DNA of 64,000 nt from Moringa oleifera (Eukaryota; Streptophyta; Magnoliopsida; Brassicales; Moringaceae): assembly GCA_021397835.1 (NCBI GenBank), contig JAJFZO010000742.1:2179001-2243000 (forward strand), given 5' to 3'. How positions within the stretch are numbered: position 1 is the first letter of the stretch; every line of letters begins with the position of its first letter. Of the stretch, positions 1 to 12,150 are shown one piece after another. Made by a program: the position numbers and the translations under genes. The notes below the pieces were generated by a model. It was not told the origin of the DNA. It made no database searches and saw nothing but the letters and a program-made list of their open reading frames with translations.

Positions 1-805
1 TGGCTTACAGGTAAAAGGCTGGATTGTGTAGTGTTCAAACACAACCCAAAAAAAGGAACACAGTATTTAAATCCAAACTAGTTGAGGCATTGGAATCCCA
101 CTACAGACAGTCCATTTGCCAATATGATTGATGCAATTAAGATATTTATCATTAATTCTTCAATTCTCTTTTCATTCCACATCTGATATTAGTAAATAGA
201 TTTCTATCACAAACCACCTGGCAACAAAAACCATAAAGCAGCCTATTTTACTCTGCTGACAAGGGCCTTCATTCCAGATGGTTCAGTTGCTCAATATGAG
301 AAGTTTGTCACCACTGGCAATATGCAAGCAATAACTTTTAGTCAAATGTAGTCTGACCATTTTGGGGGGGAAAAATCACTGAAAACTACTTTTGAAAAGT
401 ATAGGTAACAGCACACGAAAAGGATCAACGATTATATATATAGTGCAAGAATCATATACAACAGCTTTTGAAAAGTACAAGTAACAGCACATGAAAAGGA
501 TCAACGATTACATATATAGTGCATTACAACAGCAACATATAAGCAGATGTTACATTAATGACAAGACAGAGGCTCTATGCAGTGATAATGATGTAAGGAC
601 CAACCAGGATGATGACAGTTGACATAAAAATTTATGCTTTCAGATGTTGTCCTATGAAGAGATAAGTCGTAAAGGCAGCAAAAACATCAAACATTCAACA
701 TGACCTTAAAGATCCAGCCAAGATATTCAAAAACACAGAAAAAAAAAATATATATATAAATTGTGTGGAGAGAAAAAACACAAGAAAAAATAAAGAACAG
801 CCGAC
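1..805 (-). other. Sequence downstream of exon 2 of the R3H/SUZ gene (intron, no exon recognised)
   Basis: Reading the minus strand out of R3H/SUZ exon 2, no further coding exon could be recognised before the window edge. The gene should continue, because exon 2 ends in mid-protein without a credible stop in the family context. This stretch is therefore probably intron, with the last exon or exons outside the window. It holds a 76-bp tandem duplication (positions 390-541) and a short A-rich and TA-rich tract near 740-770. Confidence 0.45.
390..541. repeat. 76-bp tandem duplication
   Basis: The segment starting TTTTGAAAAGTA at 390 recurs at 466 with the same order of words: AACAGCAC, GAAAAGGATCAACGATTA, ATATATAGTGCA, CAACAGC. 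The offset is 76 bp, with a few substitutions and a short deletion in the second copy. It is direct and adjacent, so it looks like a local duplication rather than a transposon. Confidence 0.8.
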
Positions 806-1866
806 CTATCATAACTCCTGTCATAATCAGGGTCCTTCCTCTCAGTTTCACGGTCGCGAAAGATAGCTACCCTGCTATTTGGTTTATGCCTACCAACTGC
901 CTCCTTCTCTGTCCTACTTCTAGCTGATCTACTGCTACTTGCGGAAGAATCAATCACTCCCCTACCAGAGTTCATATCAGAAATTCCTGGAACACATTTC
1001 TCTTCCATTTTTGATACTCCTGACAAACCATGCTGGCAACTATCCGGGAATCGTGGTTCAATTTCAGGTTTTCCACCAGAACCACCACTAAAGTTATTGG
1101 AGTTAAATATTCTTGCACGAGCCCTGTTATATTCCTCTTTTCTTTCCTCCACAGTTTTGGAATTATTTGCCTTTGAAGAACTTGAGCTTGAATTGCTCAC
1201 AACCTGTGACCGTTTTTGAGGCCTCTGTTTAATAGCAACTTTAACAGGACCACTCTCTTCAGATGGTAAGTTTACAGGGATGTCTGCAAGGCGAATCATA
1301 GGAAGCCTACACTCAGCAGTCTTGCGTACAATGATTTTAGAACCTGAACCATCAGGTAGACTATTGTCTAATAAAACCATTGACTGCAGTGAGTAATGCT
1401 GTGCCACACGATGTGCAGCCAAACGTAAATATGAAGTAGGCAGCTGCTGAAACTCTAATTGCTGTTGAGTAGGATCACGAATGAACTTTTCAACATCTTG
1501 CTCCATCCGTAAAACTGAAGAAACATTTACAGTATTCATTACATTGCAGGAAGGGGAAAGAAGCAGTAACCAACAGATTACACTCTTATAGCAAGTTGTA
1601 GCATCATGATCAAAGTCATACATCGATGATTTAATAATTATCGATATCAAACAAGACAAAAATCTATCAGCAATATGACCATAGTTTTTCTTTAAGTCAG
1701 GAAACAGATCATTAAATAAAAAACATCAGAAGCAAGCCTTAAATTTCATCAAGGACCAAAAAAAGTATATGTAAATACATCAATATGATATACATATAAT
1801 ATAATAAGGACTATCACAAAGTCCGAAATATCATTGTTGCCACACTAGCTTACCATTATTTCATAC

Positions 1867-1909
<43 letters not shown>

Positions 1910-1926
1910 CATACATATATATACAC

Positions 1927-1971
<45 letters not shown>

Positions 1972-4005
1972 TACATATATATGAGAACTAGCTTCCCTAT
2001 ATTTATCTCTTTCCATTTCCTTAATCTAGTTCTTTCCAAGGTTTCTAGGAAAAACAATCACATTCAACCACTAACTTCTTTTGGACGCTACTAAGAACCT
2101 CTAGTTTAGTGTTTGACACACAAATGTTTAAGCAACAGATTCAGTTCACAATCTCATGATCCTTCTTTTACATTCTCTCACAAAGCACCCATCTCAAATC
2201 TTCGCTAAAACGATCAAAGATCTAATCCTTTCAATCATCAAAAATAAGTTATCATGGACACATCTAAATGATCGTGACAAATTCATGGAGCATTAATAAA
2301 AAAATGCTATAATTATTCCTTAAATGCCTCATACCCTACATTGAGCACAATATAGAAGGAAACCCTGCCCAAACTGCAATGGTACTCTGTTCCTCTAGCC
2401 TCCCAAATCATAAACTGCTTAACTGACATCAACATTACCAAAGGAAGCCCCCATGTGTGAGACACCATTCCCCAAAAGGTATAATTAAACATAGCACGAA
2501 TAGTCCCCTTTGCACCATTGCAACAAACATGCAACCCTCAAAATAAAATTTTCATCTTAGTCAAATCCCATGGTAGTAATAAAAACTAAAGCAGCCATCT
2601 GTAGAAAGAGAACAAAAATTAATTTGGACCAGACCTTGCATAGACGACTAAAAAAAGAAGCCTCACAAAACTTCTCAAGGAATTAAAGAAAGGTCTTCAC
2701 TTAAATTACCTACCTTTGGTCAGATCTCTGAAAAATGAGATTGTGCCCTCTCCCTAATCCTCGACTGCATAAAGAATAGTCAAAGAGAAAGATGTTCTAC
2801 CAAGTATGGTTCAGTGGTAAGAATAAAGACTAAAGCAGCCATCTGAACAAAGAAAACAAAATTTTTTTTGGAAACAACTTCCATATGGACTGCTAAGAAA
2901 GGAAGCCTCTAAGGAACTTGTCAAGGACTTAAAGAAATTTTGACTTACAAGTATTAGCCCTGGGTCATGTGTCACAGAAAATCACATTCTGCACTCTCCC
3001 CACCCTGACTGCATAAAGAATACTCGAAGAAAAAGCTGATCTACCAACCATAACTAATGTTATTTCACAAAAATAAGATTGCACTGTGGCATGATCCTGC
3101 TATTGTGGTGTACCTTCCCAACATTCCAGATGGAGTGTCATCGAACAAAAATCATCCTGCCAGAATGATATCACATCCCTCCAGTAGGCGTAACCTTAAT
3201 CAAATGGGAATCTCTAACATTTAAAGTTCCTCATCTCTTTCTTCTCCAGGCTTTACATATGTTTCCCAACTCAGAAGGCTATCCTTCTCAATATCTCTAG
3301 AGTTCATAATGCTGTGAGTTGCATCAAAGATGACTGCTAGAATTCATAGCATCCTATCGCATGCACTACTTAAGACTATCATATTACAATTATCCTTTCC
3401 TGAATCTAGATAAAATAACCAACAGGAGTAGCACAATAGATTGTTTAAATGCAATAGGAGAAATAAATTCAAGCAATCTGTGCTACCACAACTTTAAAGG
3501 AATCTGACAAGATTTTAAAGCAAGCATCAAGGGCAAAGCATTTTCTCATTAGATACACTGAACCACAAAACACTTAAAACTCTTTTTAGTAGGAACTCCA
3601 ACCCAATTCATAGAAGCAGAAATCCATTACACGAACCCCAGTCACATCTATAAGCTCACTCATATGCACAGAAACATCCATCCAAATACAGAAATATAGA
3701 AACGGAAATATCGACTTGAACATATCCAACTTACTCGAAAGCCGCTCACGGGGATTCTGGAGAGCCTCGCGAAGGAACTGATCGACCTGATTGATGATGT
3801 CCTCGGAGACCTTGTCCGCGGATGAAGAGGCCGACGAAGAACATGAAGAAGAAGCTGAAGAAGGAGGAGGATCAGGCAACTCCTGCTGCTGATTCGAGTC
3901 CTTTTTGGCGGAGGAAGAGAGCATCAATCGGCTCATGGTAGCGTCCAAATCGGCCACCTCCCATGAATCCGGGGCTCCGACATCCTCCACCACAGAGCCC
4001 TCCAT
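806..4005 (-). CDS. R3H and SUZ domain RNA-binding protein (two exons, 3' end outside window)
   Basis: Predicted single-stranded nucleic-acid-binding protein of the plant R3H/SUZ family. Exon 1 is 4005-3735: ATG at 4005, 90 codons plus one base. Intron 1 is 3734-1515, with donor GTAAGT and a pyrimidine-rich acceptor ending TTCAG. Exon 2 starts at 1514 and probably ends near 806, where an AG/GTCGG donor is possible but weak. Joining makes a split Ile codon and a continuous read through the domain start. Residues 1-90 are acidic and Ser-rich with a leader typical of the family. The R3H domain covers about residues 85-155, with the signature Arg-x3-His as RVAQH at residues 126-130. A SUZ-type basic motif, EERKEEYNRARARIF, lies at residues 213-227. 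A Ser/Arg-rich tail follows. At least 326 residues are encoded here; the C-terminus lies beyond the left edge. R3H and SUZ domains both bind RNA, so a cytoplasmic mRNA-binding role is inferred. An in-frame upstream ATG at 4050 was not chosen because the family start is MEGS-like and the preceding residues look like UTR. Confidence 0.85.
1861..1982. repeat. Compound (CATA)n/(TA)n microsatellite in two 60-bp units
   Basis: Two consecutive 60-bp units each run CATA repeats, about ten TA repeats, then ACACATACATACATATATAT. The exact 60-bp period shows that the compound microsatellite itself was duplicated. It lies inside intron 1 of the R3H/SUZ gene, so the open frame across it (Tyr/Ile/Met/Cys/Val repeats) is not coding. 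Confidence 0.9.
2572..3059. repeat. 244-bp tandem duplication inside R3H/SUZ intron 1
   Basis: The unit beginning GGTAGTAATAAAAACTAAAG at 2572 recurs at 2816 as GGTAAGAATAAAGACTAAAG. Matching landmarks follow in the same order: AGCAGCCATCTG, AGGAAGCCTC, GACTGCATAAAGAATA. The copies differ by many substitutions, so the duplication is old. It lies in the 2.2-kb intron; neither copy has coding or transposon hallmarks that I recognise. Confidence 0.8.
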
Positions 4006-4159
4006 GGACTTCAAGACGCAAAAGAAAGACACAGAAAGAGTAAGGATCAATCTTTAGGCTTCCTTAAAAGAGGAATAATCGACCGTCAAAGAATATCTGG
4101 TGGGTTAGCAATGAAGATATGACCTGTAAGCTTGAAATCCATGGGAATTGGGGATTCTA

Positions 4160-4260
4160 TGGATTAGGGTTAGGGTTTGGGATCAAAGAAATCGCCAAGT
4201 GAGAATGCGAGCAAGCTAGAGAGAAAGAAAGAGAGAGAAAGAAAGAGAGAGAGAAGATAG
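4160..4260 (-). promoter_or_regulatory. Telo-box and pyrimidine-rich 5' region of the R3H/SUZ gene
   Basis: On the minus strand, about 165 bases upstream of the ATG, there is AACCCTAA-type sequence. A telo-box AAACCCTAA lies at 4178-4170, with a second CCCTAA just downstream at 4169-4164. Next to it, at about 4218-4256, is a CT-rich tract (GA-rich on the plus strand). Telo-boxes and CT-rich patches are common near transcription starts of plant genes for translation and RNA metabolism, which fits the R3H product. Promoter activity is inferred from motifs only. Confidence 0.6.
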
Positions 4261-4439
4261 GGTTGGACGATGATAGCGTTGTCGTCAGGAGTGGGTTAAG
4301 AGCTTGTGGGAATTTCTGTGGCACGTGTGTTACAACTTTCGGCTCACTGTATCCTGTCCGGTTTCCCATTTCCTTCTCTTGTGGGGAGAGGGATACTTCA
4401 CGGAAGAGGCAACTCCAAATTCGGAATACGGCGATGGTT

Positions 4440-7400
4440 GATTTTTTTTTTTTAAACATATGAGTCATATGAAAATAAAATTATAAAATTATTTAAATTT
4501 ATTTTTTAAAAAATAAAATTTTAAAAATTAAAATAATAAAATAATACATTAAAAATTTAAAAGATAATAATTATGATTATTGGATAAAAGCGATAATGAT
4601 TCGAATTTGATTTTTTTTTATCTCAAACTACTAGCTCATGTTTAAAAGTTAAGAAAGACAAAAATTTAGATAGTTAAAGGATTGAATTCAGTTAAATTTC
4701 AATTCAAAATTAATTCAAGTGGAAAGCCTAACGCAAATGGTTTTTATTGTCAAATCAAAGTACGTGATTAAAAAAGCCCCAAAGAAGTGTCGAGAATTTG
4801 AAACAAGTTAAAAAGGGGAAAATCTTAATCTATATAAAAATTTCAAGAGATATGGGTGAATGACTAACCTAAGCCCCACCTTCAAGGCATCCTAAAAAAT
4901 TTTAACAGGGTCAAGACTCGAGATTGGAGGGTACTTACTAAGTTAAGGTAGGTTTAATCTAATGAACTCAAGAATAACATAATCCAATTTATATTTTTCT
5001 AAGTTCTTAACCTTATAGGATGAAGAACCTGAGTTAGTCTTGAAGTTGAAAAAAAAAACAAAAAATGAAAACAAACTCATTGAAAATATGGAAAGGAAAA
5101 AAAATTAAGAAAGACATTGAAGAGACAAATAAAAAGCTTATGGTGGTTAGGTCAAAGGAATGCGATTACGAAAAGAGATAAGAGAAAGAAAGCTTCTTGG
5201 AGTGCCAAAAGAGAAATAAAATAGTAAAGGAAGATTGAGAAAGAAGATTTTATTATCTGGTAGATTGCATTTACGTGTAAGAATAATAACAATCTAGCGA
5301 AACGATGTAGTTTTGATAAATTTTTTCACTTTTAAACATTTATCATTGTTCACTCAATCGAATCGAAATATGATAGATCTTAAAAAAGGCTTGTCCAAAT
5401 GCTAGTTCTTTCAAAAGCATTCTTTACGCCAATTTCCTCAAAGTCGATGACAAACCTCATAAAGTGAGCATGGCTCCAATCTCAATTTGGCAAAAGTATC
5501 TGATGCATGTTTCATTTTATCTTTCATCCAAATGCCGGATCAGGGATGTCATTGGAATACCATCCCGACCTTGATCTAAAGTCATATGATTTTTAATTTC
5601 GATATTAGATTAGGAAGCCATCGAAAAACGAAGTGCTCGAGGTTGACATTTCTTTGACGTGTAATGTCATAACTAGGTTTTTTTGCGAACCTTAAAGTAA
5701 AAAATTCTTTTTTATTTTTAATTCATTTTAGCCGAACTTAATTTTGCAAAGAAAACATAGAATTGAAATTGCCATTAATCTTTTTTAATGGTGTAGTTGA
5801 CCACCAATTGTGTTTTCAAGAGTTATTTTCTTTAAAATAGAAAACAAATCAAAATAAAATAACGCAGTGGTTTACTTCTTTAGATGATTTAAGGTAAAAA
5901 AATCAGTTACGCGTAGAAAAGAATAAGCACTCCTACAAGCACCCAATAAATGGTGGCAATTAAGTAAATAGATCTCTATTTTTGAAAATGATCCCGATTC
6001 ATGAATCTTATTTTATATACACAGACATATACGCACACAAACAATTTCGATATCTAACTTGATCAAGAATTTTAAAAAATTTCAGAGAAAAGCCATGTGC
6101 TAGACTACACGAGACTAGTCCAAATATGATTGTTCCTTAAAACATTTTTTATCATGGTTTTAATAATGGAATCTCTGAATTACATGTATATAACCTTCGA
6201 TTCCAAAAACAAATAAATTTTGTTTGAAGAATTAGGATACAAACTACATTGTATTCTAATTATCAAAATTCTTTTATAAATCATGATATGCATCAAATAT
6301 TCATAAGATATGTAAAATATTGATAAGTAAACAATTATCGACAAAACTAAAGGATTAATAACAACAATATTAAGATGTATACATGAACTTATAATTTTTT
6401 GATAATTAATACAATTTTTAATCTTTTAGATCTTTTTATTTCTTTTTTCGTAATCGTAATACAAGCAATTTAATTTTTTATAAATAAATATGAAGAAAGA
6501 TACCTGTAATTAGATCATGAGATTCAATTGTGCCCTCGTAAATAGTAGTTAAGATCAAGAGTTCCTTCCCCACACTTAAGTGTTTCTTTCAAGCAACACT
6601 AAAAAAAAACTTAAAGCTAAAATTGAAAATTTTTTAACGGATTAGCAAAAAATGAGTGAAGGCCCTTATACATTTGATCTAAGGACTTTCATAGGAAATT
6701 TTGAAGGAAAAAATCTGTTAAAATTCTATAAAAAACAGCAAGTTACAAAAGGGACACAATGAAAGTTTAGCCAGATCAATGAACACTTTACCAAGCACTA
6801 TGCATATCCTTCTACAACCTTTTACAATCTTTCACATGATCTCTAATCAAGCCAATCTTAAACTCTTTAGCACGTACATTAAGATCACCTATGTCTTAAC
6901 AATTAGTAAGTTCATGAAACTCTAGCCATAAGATCAGGTCAAGTTTTTAATTTCATTGTTTAAACCTGATGTGAGATCGGTATAAGTCAGTGCTTTGTTA
7001 GTATAGACTTGAAGTCAAATTGGGTTATAATGATTACTATGATAATCCAAGGGAGATGTGAGATCGAAATGGCCCTTTACTTTTTATTATAATCGATAAC
7101 TCTTTAATGTTTATAGCCACGTGGTGTATTCTCATTGGATTAGTCATTTCTTTACATTAGGTCTCGAGTTGCAATCTTTTCATTCCTTGGTATCACTTTG
7201 TCTAATCATTTTACCATTTCATTTCTCTTTCTTTACTCTCTGCAACTCCATGTTGCTATTTTCTCCTTTCTGAGGTTTTTTTTTTTGACCAAATCTTCGT
7301 TTTTCATCCTCTAGTAAGTGTTCAAAATGGATGTTAACAAATCTTCTGTTCTTACCTACAAGTCTTTAGAATAAATTATAATAGAATGTCCATATGGTCG
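4440..7400. other. AT-rich intergenic DNA, no gene recognised
   Basis: Homopolymer-rich AT DNA with short G/C-containing islands. Both strands are full of stops, and no transposase, polymerase or RNA gene signature was recognised. It lies between the R3H/SUZ promoter and a decayed gypsy-type ORF and may be further decayed retrotransposon sequence. Confidence 0.5.
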
Positions 7401-9350
7401 TCCTTGACCCAACTGAGCATCCATGGTCAGTGCATTCTAGGTGTATTTATGTCTTTGAAGATTTGTTAAAGGCCAACCTTAGGCTTCCTTTTTACTCATT
7501 CAAAATCGTGGTTTATCATCAATATAATTTTTCACCTTCATAGCTCGTCTCGAATGCTTAGCATTCTTTGTTTGTATTTTTCACTATTTGTCTAGATCCT
7601 AAGATCCTATCAGTTTTAATGAAATTCTTTTCTAAGTTCTATACATTGATATGAAATTATTGTACAAGGGGTAGGTCTATATATAACTATTGGTACTTCA
7701 TACCCCAACCTCCATCTTTATTTAATAAAAGTTTGCTGACCTCAAACAAGGACTAGAAAGAGAAGCGCTTTTGGGCGACATAGAAAGTCTTTATCTCAAT
7801 CTTGTATTATAGAAGATCCACAAGCCATCCTACAGGATTGAGAAATGTCTTATCAAAAACACCAAGCCCTCATATTATGTTAGATCATGCTGTTTATCCA
7901 TAGCATTAGGTATTATCTCACAAATGGATTAACGTAGTCCACATCATTATTCCCAACTTCCTTAGTCATCCTTCATCAGATACAAATCTCAATCCTAGTT
8001 CAATCCTTAACCTTGAGTTAGAATCGAATTCTTTTAAAAGATATTTTTTAAATAATTCTTTAACCAATACCTTTTATCGATGTCATGTCACTATATCCAC
8101 ATTGGGATTTTAAACTTTCGAACCTTAACATTTTTACGAATCTTTCCCCTTTCTTATTTCTTCCAACAAGTTACTTTTACTTATTTAATTTCATTTCTAT
8201 TTACACTATATTGTTTTGACGTCCTTTTATGTTTTGTAAATTTAAAAGATTAAATAAGCAATCAACACTGACTCAACCTCATAAGAGAAATGCTTAATAA
8301 GAAGAAGAAAAAACCCACCAAGCCTTAAACTCATCTTTCAATCAATCTTCTAGATCAAGATCAGGATCCTAGTATGCCAAAGGCAAGATCATAACTAAAA
8401 ACCAATCCCAATCTTATTAGCCAATGAAATACGTGGCTAAAGCACCTACTCTTGTTGTCACTGCAAAAAGGGCAAAGCCATTGCCAATTACATTGAAGAA
8501 GAAGTTAAAATTTTGATTGATGACACCATAAGAAATATCTCAGATTGAGGGTGATTAATGCACTAGATAGACCACTCACCATTACCTAGCCTTGTTCAAC
8601 TCTTGATGGATTTTATCCAAGCTGGAAGATCAAAGTCATAGAATCTAATCATAATCCATTAGTAGCTTACAATAAAGTCAAAAAGTTAATTTTATTAGAT
8701 CTCGGGATTGGCTTTTAGGTATAGAACAAAAAGTTGACAAGTTAAGGCATTCGCCATGCCAACTAAGTAATATATTTATCTTTTCTTATCATGTACTTCT
8801 TTTCATCTAACACCTTATCTAATCTAATAACTTTATCTTTTCTTCTTAACTGGCTAATGAGGTGGCATTAATAATAGGAAAATGTGAGCTTACCAATAAA
8901 ACTTTGGTGATGACTCTTAAAGAAATTGAAATTGCCAATACATTTACTGTTGATGCGATGGATCAAGTAGAACTCTAAAGTGAAGAGATTGTAAATGATC
9001 ATAGCCTAGAGATACAAGGATTTAGTTGATCTTCACATTAAGTTTCTTGATGCCAAGTCTGAGGATGATATGTGGTTGAATCAAGCCATTGACAACATGA
9101 CTGCTAAGTAGTAAGACATGATAATATGGGCTTGAGATTAAGCCATAGGTGAATTCAAGGCTAGCAAGACTTTTGATGCTAATGTGGCAACAGTAACAAT
9201 TGAACTCTTTTTTTATCTTCAACAATCTTTCTTAGTCTTCAAGTGTAGGGCTAATAATCTTTCTATTGATTCTACATCAACAATCATTGGCATCATTGAT
9301 GCCTCATTTGAAATGTTAAATCTTGAAGTCCTAAGTTTAACCAACCCAAT
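7400..9350 (+). pseudogene. Decayed gypsy-type accessory ORF (Transposase_28-like), copy 1
   Basis: Broken coding sequence on the plus strand. Around 7430-7640 it reads VFEDLLKANLRLPFYSF, then (over frame breaks) LVSN, a stop, and a hydrophobic stretch ending SKFYTL. This follows the plan of the plant 'putative gypsy type transposon' ORF: a Phe-Glu-x-x-Leu-Lys-x-x-Leu-x-Leu-Pro segment, then an Asn-Ala-Trp motif and a hydrophobic helix. Downstream, 9020-9200 still reads as a Lys/Asp-rich helical region (DLHIKFLDAKSEDDMW). Many stops and frameshifts interrupt it. Such ORFs accompany Ty3/gypsy elements of the Tat group. The minus strand at 17.0-18.8 kb carries a related copy. Confidence 0.45.
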
Positions 9351-11870
9351 CATGGATTAACTATGGCTAAAATTAATCCAAATTCTTTTCAAAAAAACTT
9401 TTGAGGCGATACTTCTACACGAGTGGCATAATTTTTCCTTTTATGACTTATGCATTTTCTCTTTTCCTTTATTTCTTTAATGATTGTAATGAGGTTCTCA
9501 TTTTGATCATTAATGAGGTTACATTTCCTTTTAATCTCACATTTCTTTTTCATTTATCTACATTTGACTTTTTTAAATATTAATTGATCAAACTTGTGAT
9601 TAATATTGCTAGATCCAACAATTAAGGTTTCATCTTACTCCTAATCTCACATCTGACTTATCCTTATTTTTGTATTTAACAACCTAGTCTCATCCATACC
9701 CAATCTTTGACTCGTCTCAATCTTATGTCATGGCCCTATTTGTAACTTACCCATTTTTCTTTTATACTCTAATTTCTAATCTTTTTTTTCTTTTTTGTCC
9801 TAAAAAAGATAAAATCTTATCAGCCATAAATTTAATTGTTTATATCTGATTATGTTAGTGTGATCAAAGTCCTTAAGATGTTCTAAAGTGCATTCATTAT
9901 GCATAATAAGGTGTGTTAGACATGGTGGTCCCTAAGAAATCTTAAATTTTAAAAAATTTGTTAAAAAGACACCACTCACTATATTATAAGTAACAAATTT
10001 AAGGACAAATAAGACAACCATGCTATAACTTGTAAGTACCTCACACCATATTCAGTTGCATACCCTAATGCACATGGTAGGCCCTTAAAAGCTTGGTGGG
10101 GTTTGTCACTTAGGAAAATTTCTTTCATTTTCTTATGACTCTAATAGAGAACTTGGGGGACTTTTCTTTGGTTTTAGGTTTTTCTAAAAGAAAGAACTAG
10201 GGATTCTTTTTTTGTTCTTGCTTTTGTGAAAGTAAAGTAGAGGATACTCTTTTTTTGTTCTAGTTTTTCTTGAGAAAGAATTAAAATTATTTTTGTTCAT
10301 ATGAATCATAAGTAAAAGGAGAATTTCTTAGAGAAGAATATCAACCTATTTAGTCATTTAGCCTGAGGTAAAAACAACTCCCCTCATAAACTTGGTTGAG
10401 TTCATGCGTGTGCGTGTTTCTTTAAATGAAAGTTATGACATAGGAGTTTTGAATCTTGATGTTTTACCTTTCCTGAGTGTTTTTTTCCCTTTTTAAAAGC
10501 CATAAACTATTTATTCTACACAAAACCCTTGCAACCTTGAGGGAGACAAAAGAAACTACTTTGCCTTATTTTCTTTCCTTTTCTCTTGGCCAACTAGGTT
10601 CATGAAAAAATATTTCAATGAAGAACATTAATGAATGTTTTAAGTTTAAACTAGGATGTTAGTCGTTATATTGTTTTGTGTTTGACAAAATAATAATATA
10701 GTGAGTAAAGTTTAGGTAAGCTAGAACGAAAGTATAAAGAAGAGAAACAGAATAACAAAGCATATGACCTTTGCTTTTGGATTTATAAAAACTTGTGTTG
10801 CTTAATAATGTTTGAAGTGCCATTTGATTGTTTAGCCTTATCTTTTCTTTGGAATAGTTCAAATGTTATCAAATAACATTTCTATGCATGTTTTTCAAAA
10901 AGCTTTTGAAAATCAAAATATATGTAATATCAATAAAAAAATGTTTTAGTTTTCTTTTTTATTTTTTAAATGAAGGTTCATGTAGTTGTAAAACCTCATT
11001 TGTATTAAGAAAAATATATGCCATAAGTTTTTATCAACATAAGCATAAAAAAATCAAGTAGTAGTATGATTTAATACCCTTTAAAAAATGTTCAATCAAA
11101 ACATTCTAGATTTTGATACCATGGATTCAAGTAGTTGTAACATTCGAGTTCACCCAAAAAAAAAAAATTAGACATAAAAAATTTTCAAAACATAAAGGGA
11201 GATAAATTGAAAAATAGTGAGGTAAAGCCCTTGGAGAAATCTTTTGGGCAGAAGAGATAGAACAGTTGTGAAATCTTAATACTTTTCTTTGCATGTGAAG
11301 TATATTTGCTTAGTTAGGAATTAATTTTAAATTTTAAATGAATTTTAAAACCAGAAAATATTTTGTTAACTAGTATCGATTGTAAGCATTATAAAGATAC
11401 TAATCATTCCCCACATATAACTGACTTTCAAACCGATGCTCAAATTATGTAAACCATGATTTATTTTTTCAGATTTTTAATCTACATTAATTTTTAAAGG
11501 TTTTCAAAAGCAAATAATTTTTGGTGGCTAATCACCCTATAATAAAAAGGTTGGTTGTGACTCCTTTTTACTCTATTTTCTTTTGAATCAATCACAATCA
11601 GTATAAATCATTTTTCATATTTTTAATTGTTTTCGTGGGTTGTTGATTCCATTATAACACAAAGCATTGGAAAATAAACTCAATTTAATATTAAAAGTGT
11701 GAAAAACAATATTATGGTTGAGCTACACCTTTTCTTAAAATAAAATAATTAATTCATGTTGAATGTAAAGTAAATAAAATCAAATTCTAACACTACTAGA
11801 GAAATCAAGAGTCCATAAGAGCAAGATAAAATAGATAATGCTTGTAGGTCACAAATCCATCCTTAAATTG
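9351..11870. other. AT-rich repeat-like DNA, no gene recognised
   Basis: No credible coding frame, RNA gene or terminal repeat was found. Short open frames are interrupted and low-complexity. The position downstream of a decayed gypsy ORF suggests old retrotransposon sequence, but nothing in the bases proves it. Confidence 0.4.
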
Positions 11871-11899
11871 GGAATTTTTAGCTTTTCATTATTGACGTT

Positions 11900-12145
11900 T
11901 TTTTGGCATTCTTTTTCTAATTATTCGTCTATTTAAAGACTACTTCTTCCATCTATGTTGATGGTTGTATTCTTAGTTCTAATTGATGTAAGAAGCCAGC
12001 AATTGTCAATTTTTTTCTCATCTTTCTTTATTTAGGAAGCCATAATTGTTGATTTTTTTATACAAAAATTTCCTTATAGATTTTTTCATGCCTTTTACTT
12101 TGGTAGCTATCTTAAATGTCCATGCATTGTCGCTTGTCTCTTAGT
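11900..12145 (+). repeat. Dispersed repeat, copy 1 (partner at 22745-22990)
   Basis: About 250 bp matching 22745-22990 in the same orientation. Shared words in order include TAATTG, a TCTTTATTTA word, AAGCC, AATTGTTGA, a TTTTCATGC/TTCTCATGC variant and TAGCTATCTTAAATG. The repeat contains a short internal duplication (AGCC...AATTGT twice). Copy 1 ends immediately left of LTR D, whereas copy 2 begins just right of LTR F. Confidence 0.65.
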
Positions 12146-12150
12146 CTCAA

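Noticed and set aside
1845..2057. 70-codon minus-strand frame rich in Tyr/Ile/Met/Cys
   Set aside because: Translation of the CATA/TA microsatellite inside an intron; not a gene.
2313..2534. 73-codon minus-strand frame in R3H/SUZ intron 1
   Set aside because: No recognised motif, lies between exons of a real gene; chance frame or repeat remnant.
4157..4468. Overlapping open frames on both strands over the R3H/SUZ 5' region
   Set aside because: They translate the telo-box and GA/CT-rich leader; low-complexity, no family match.
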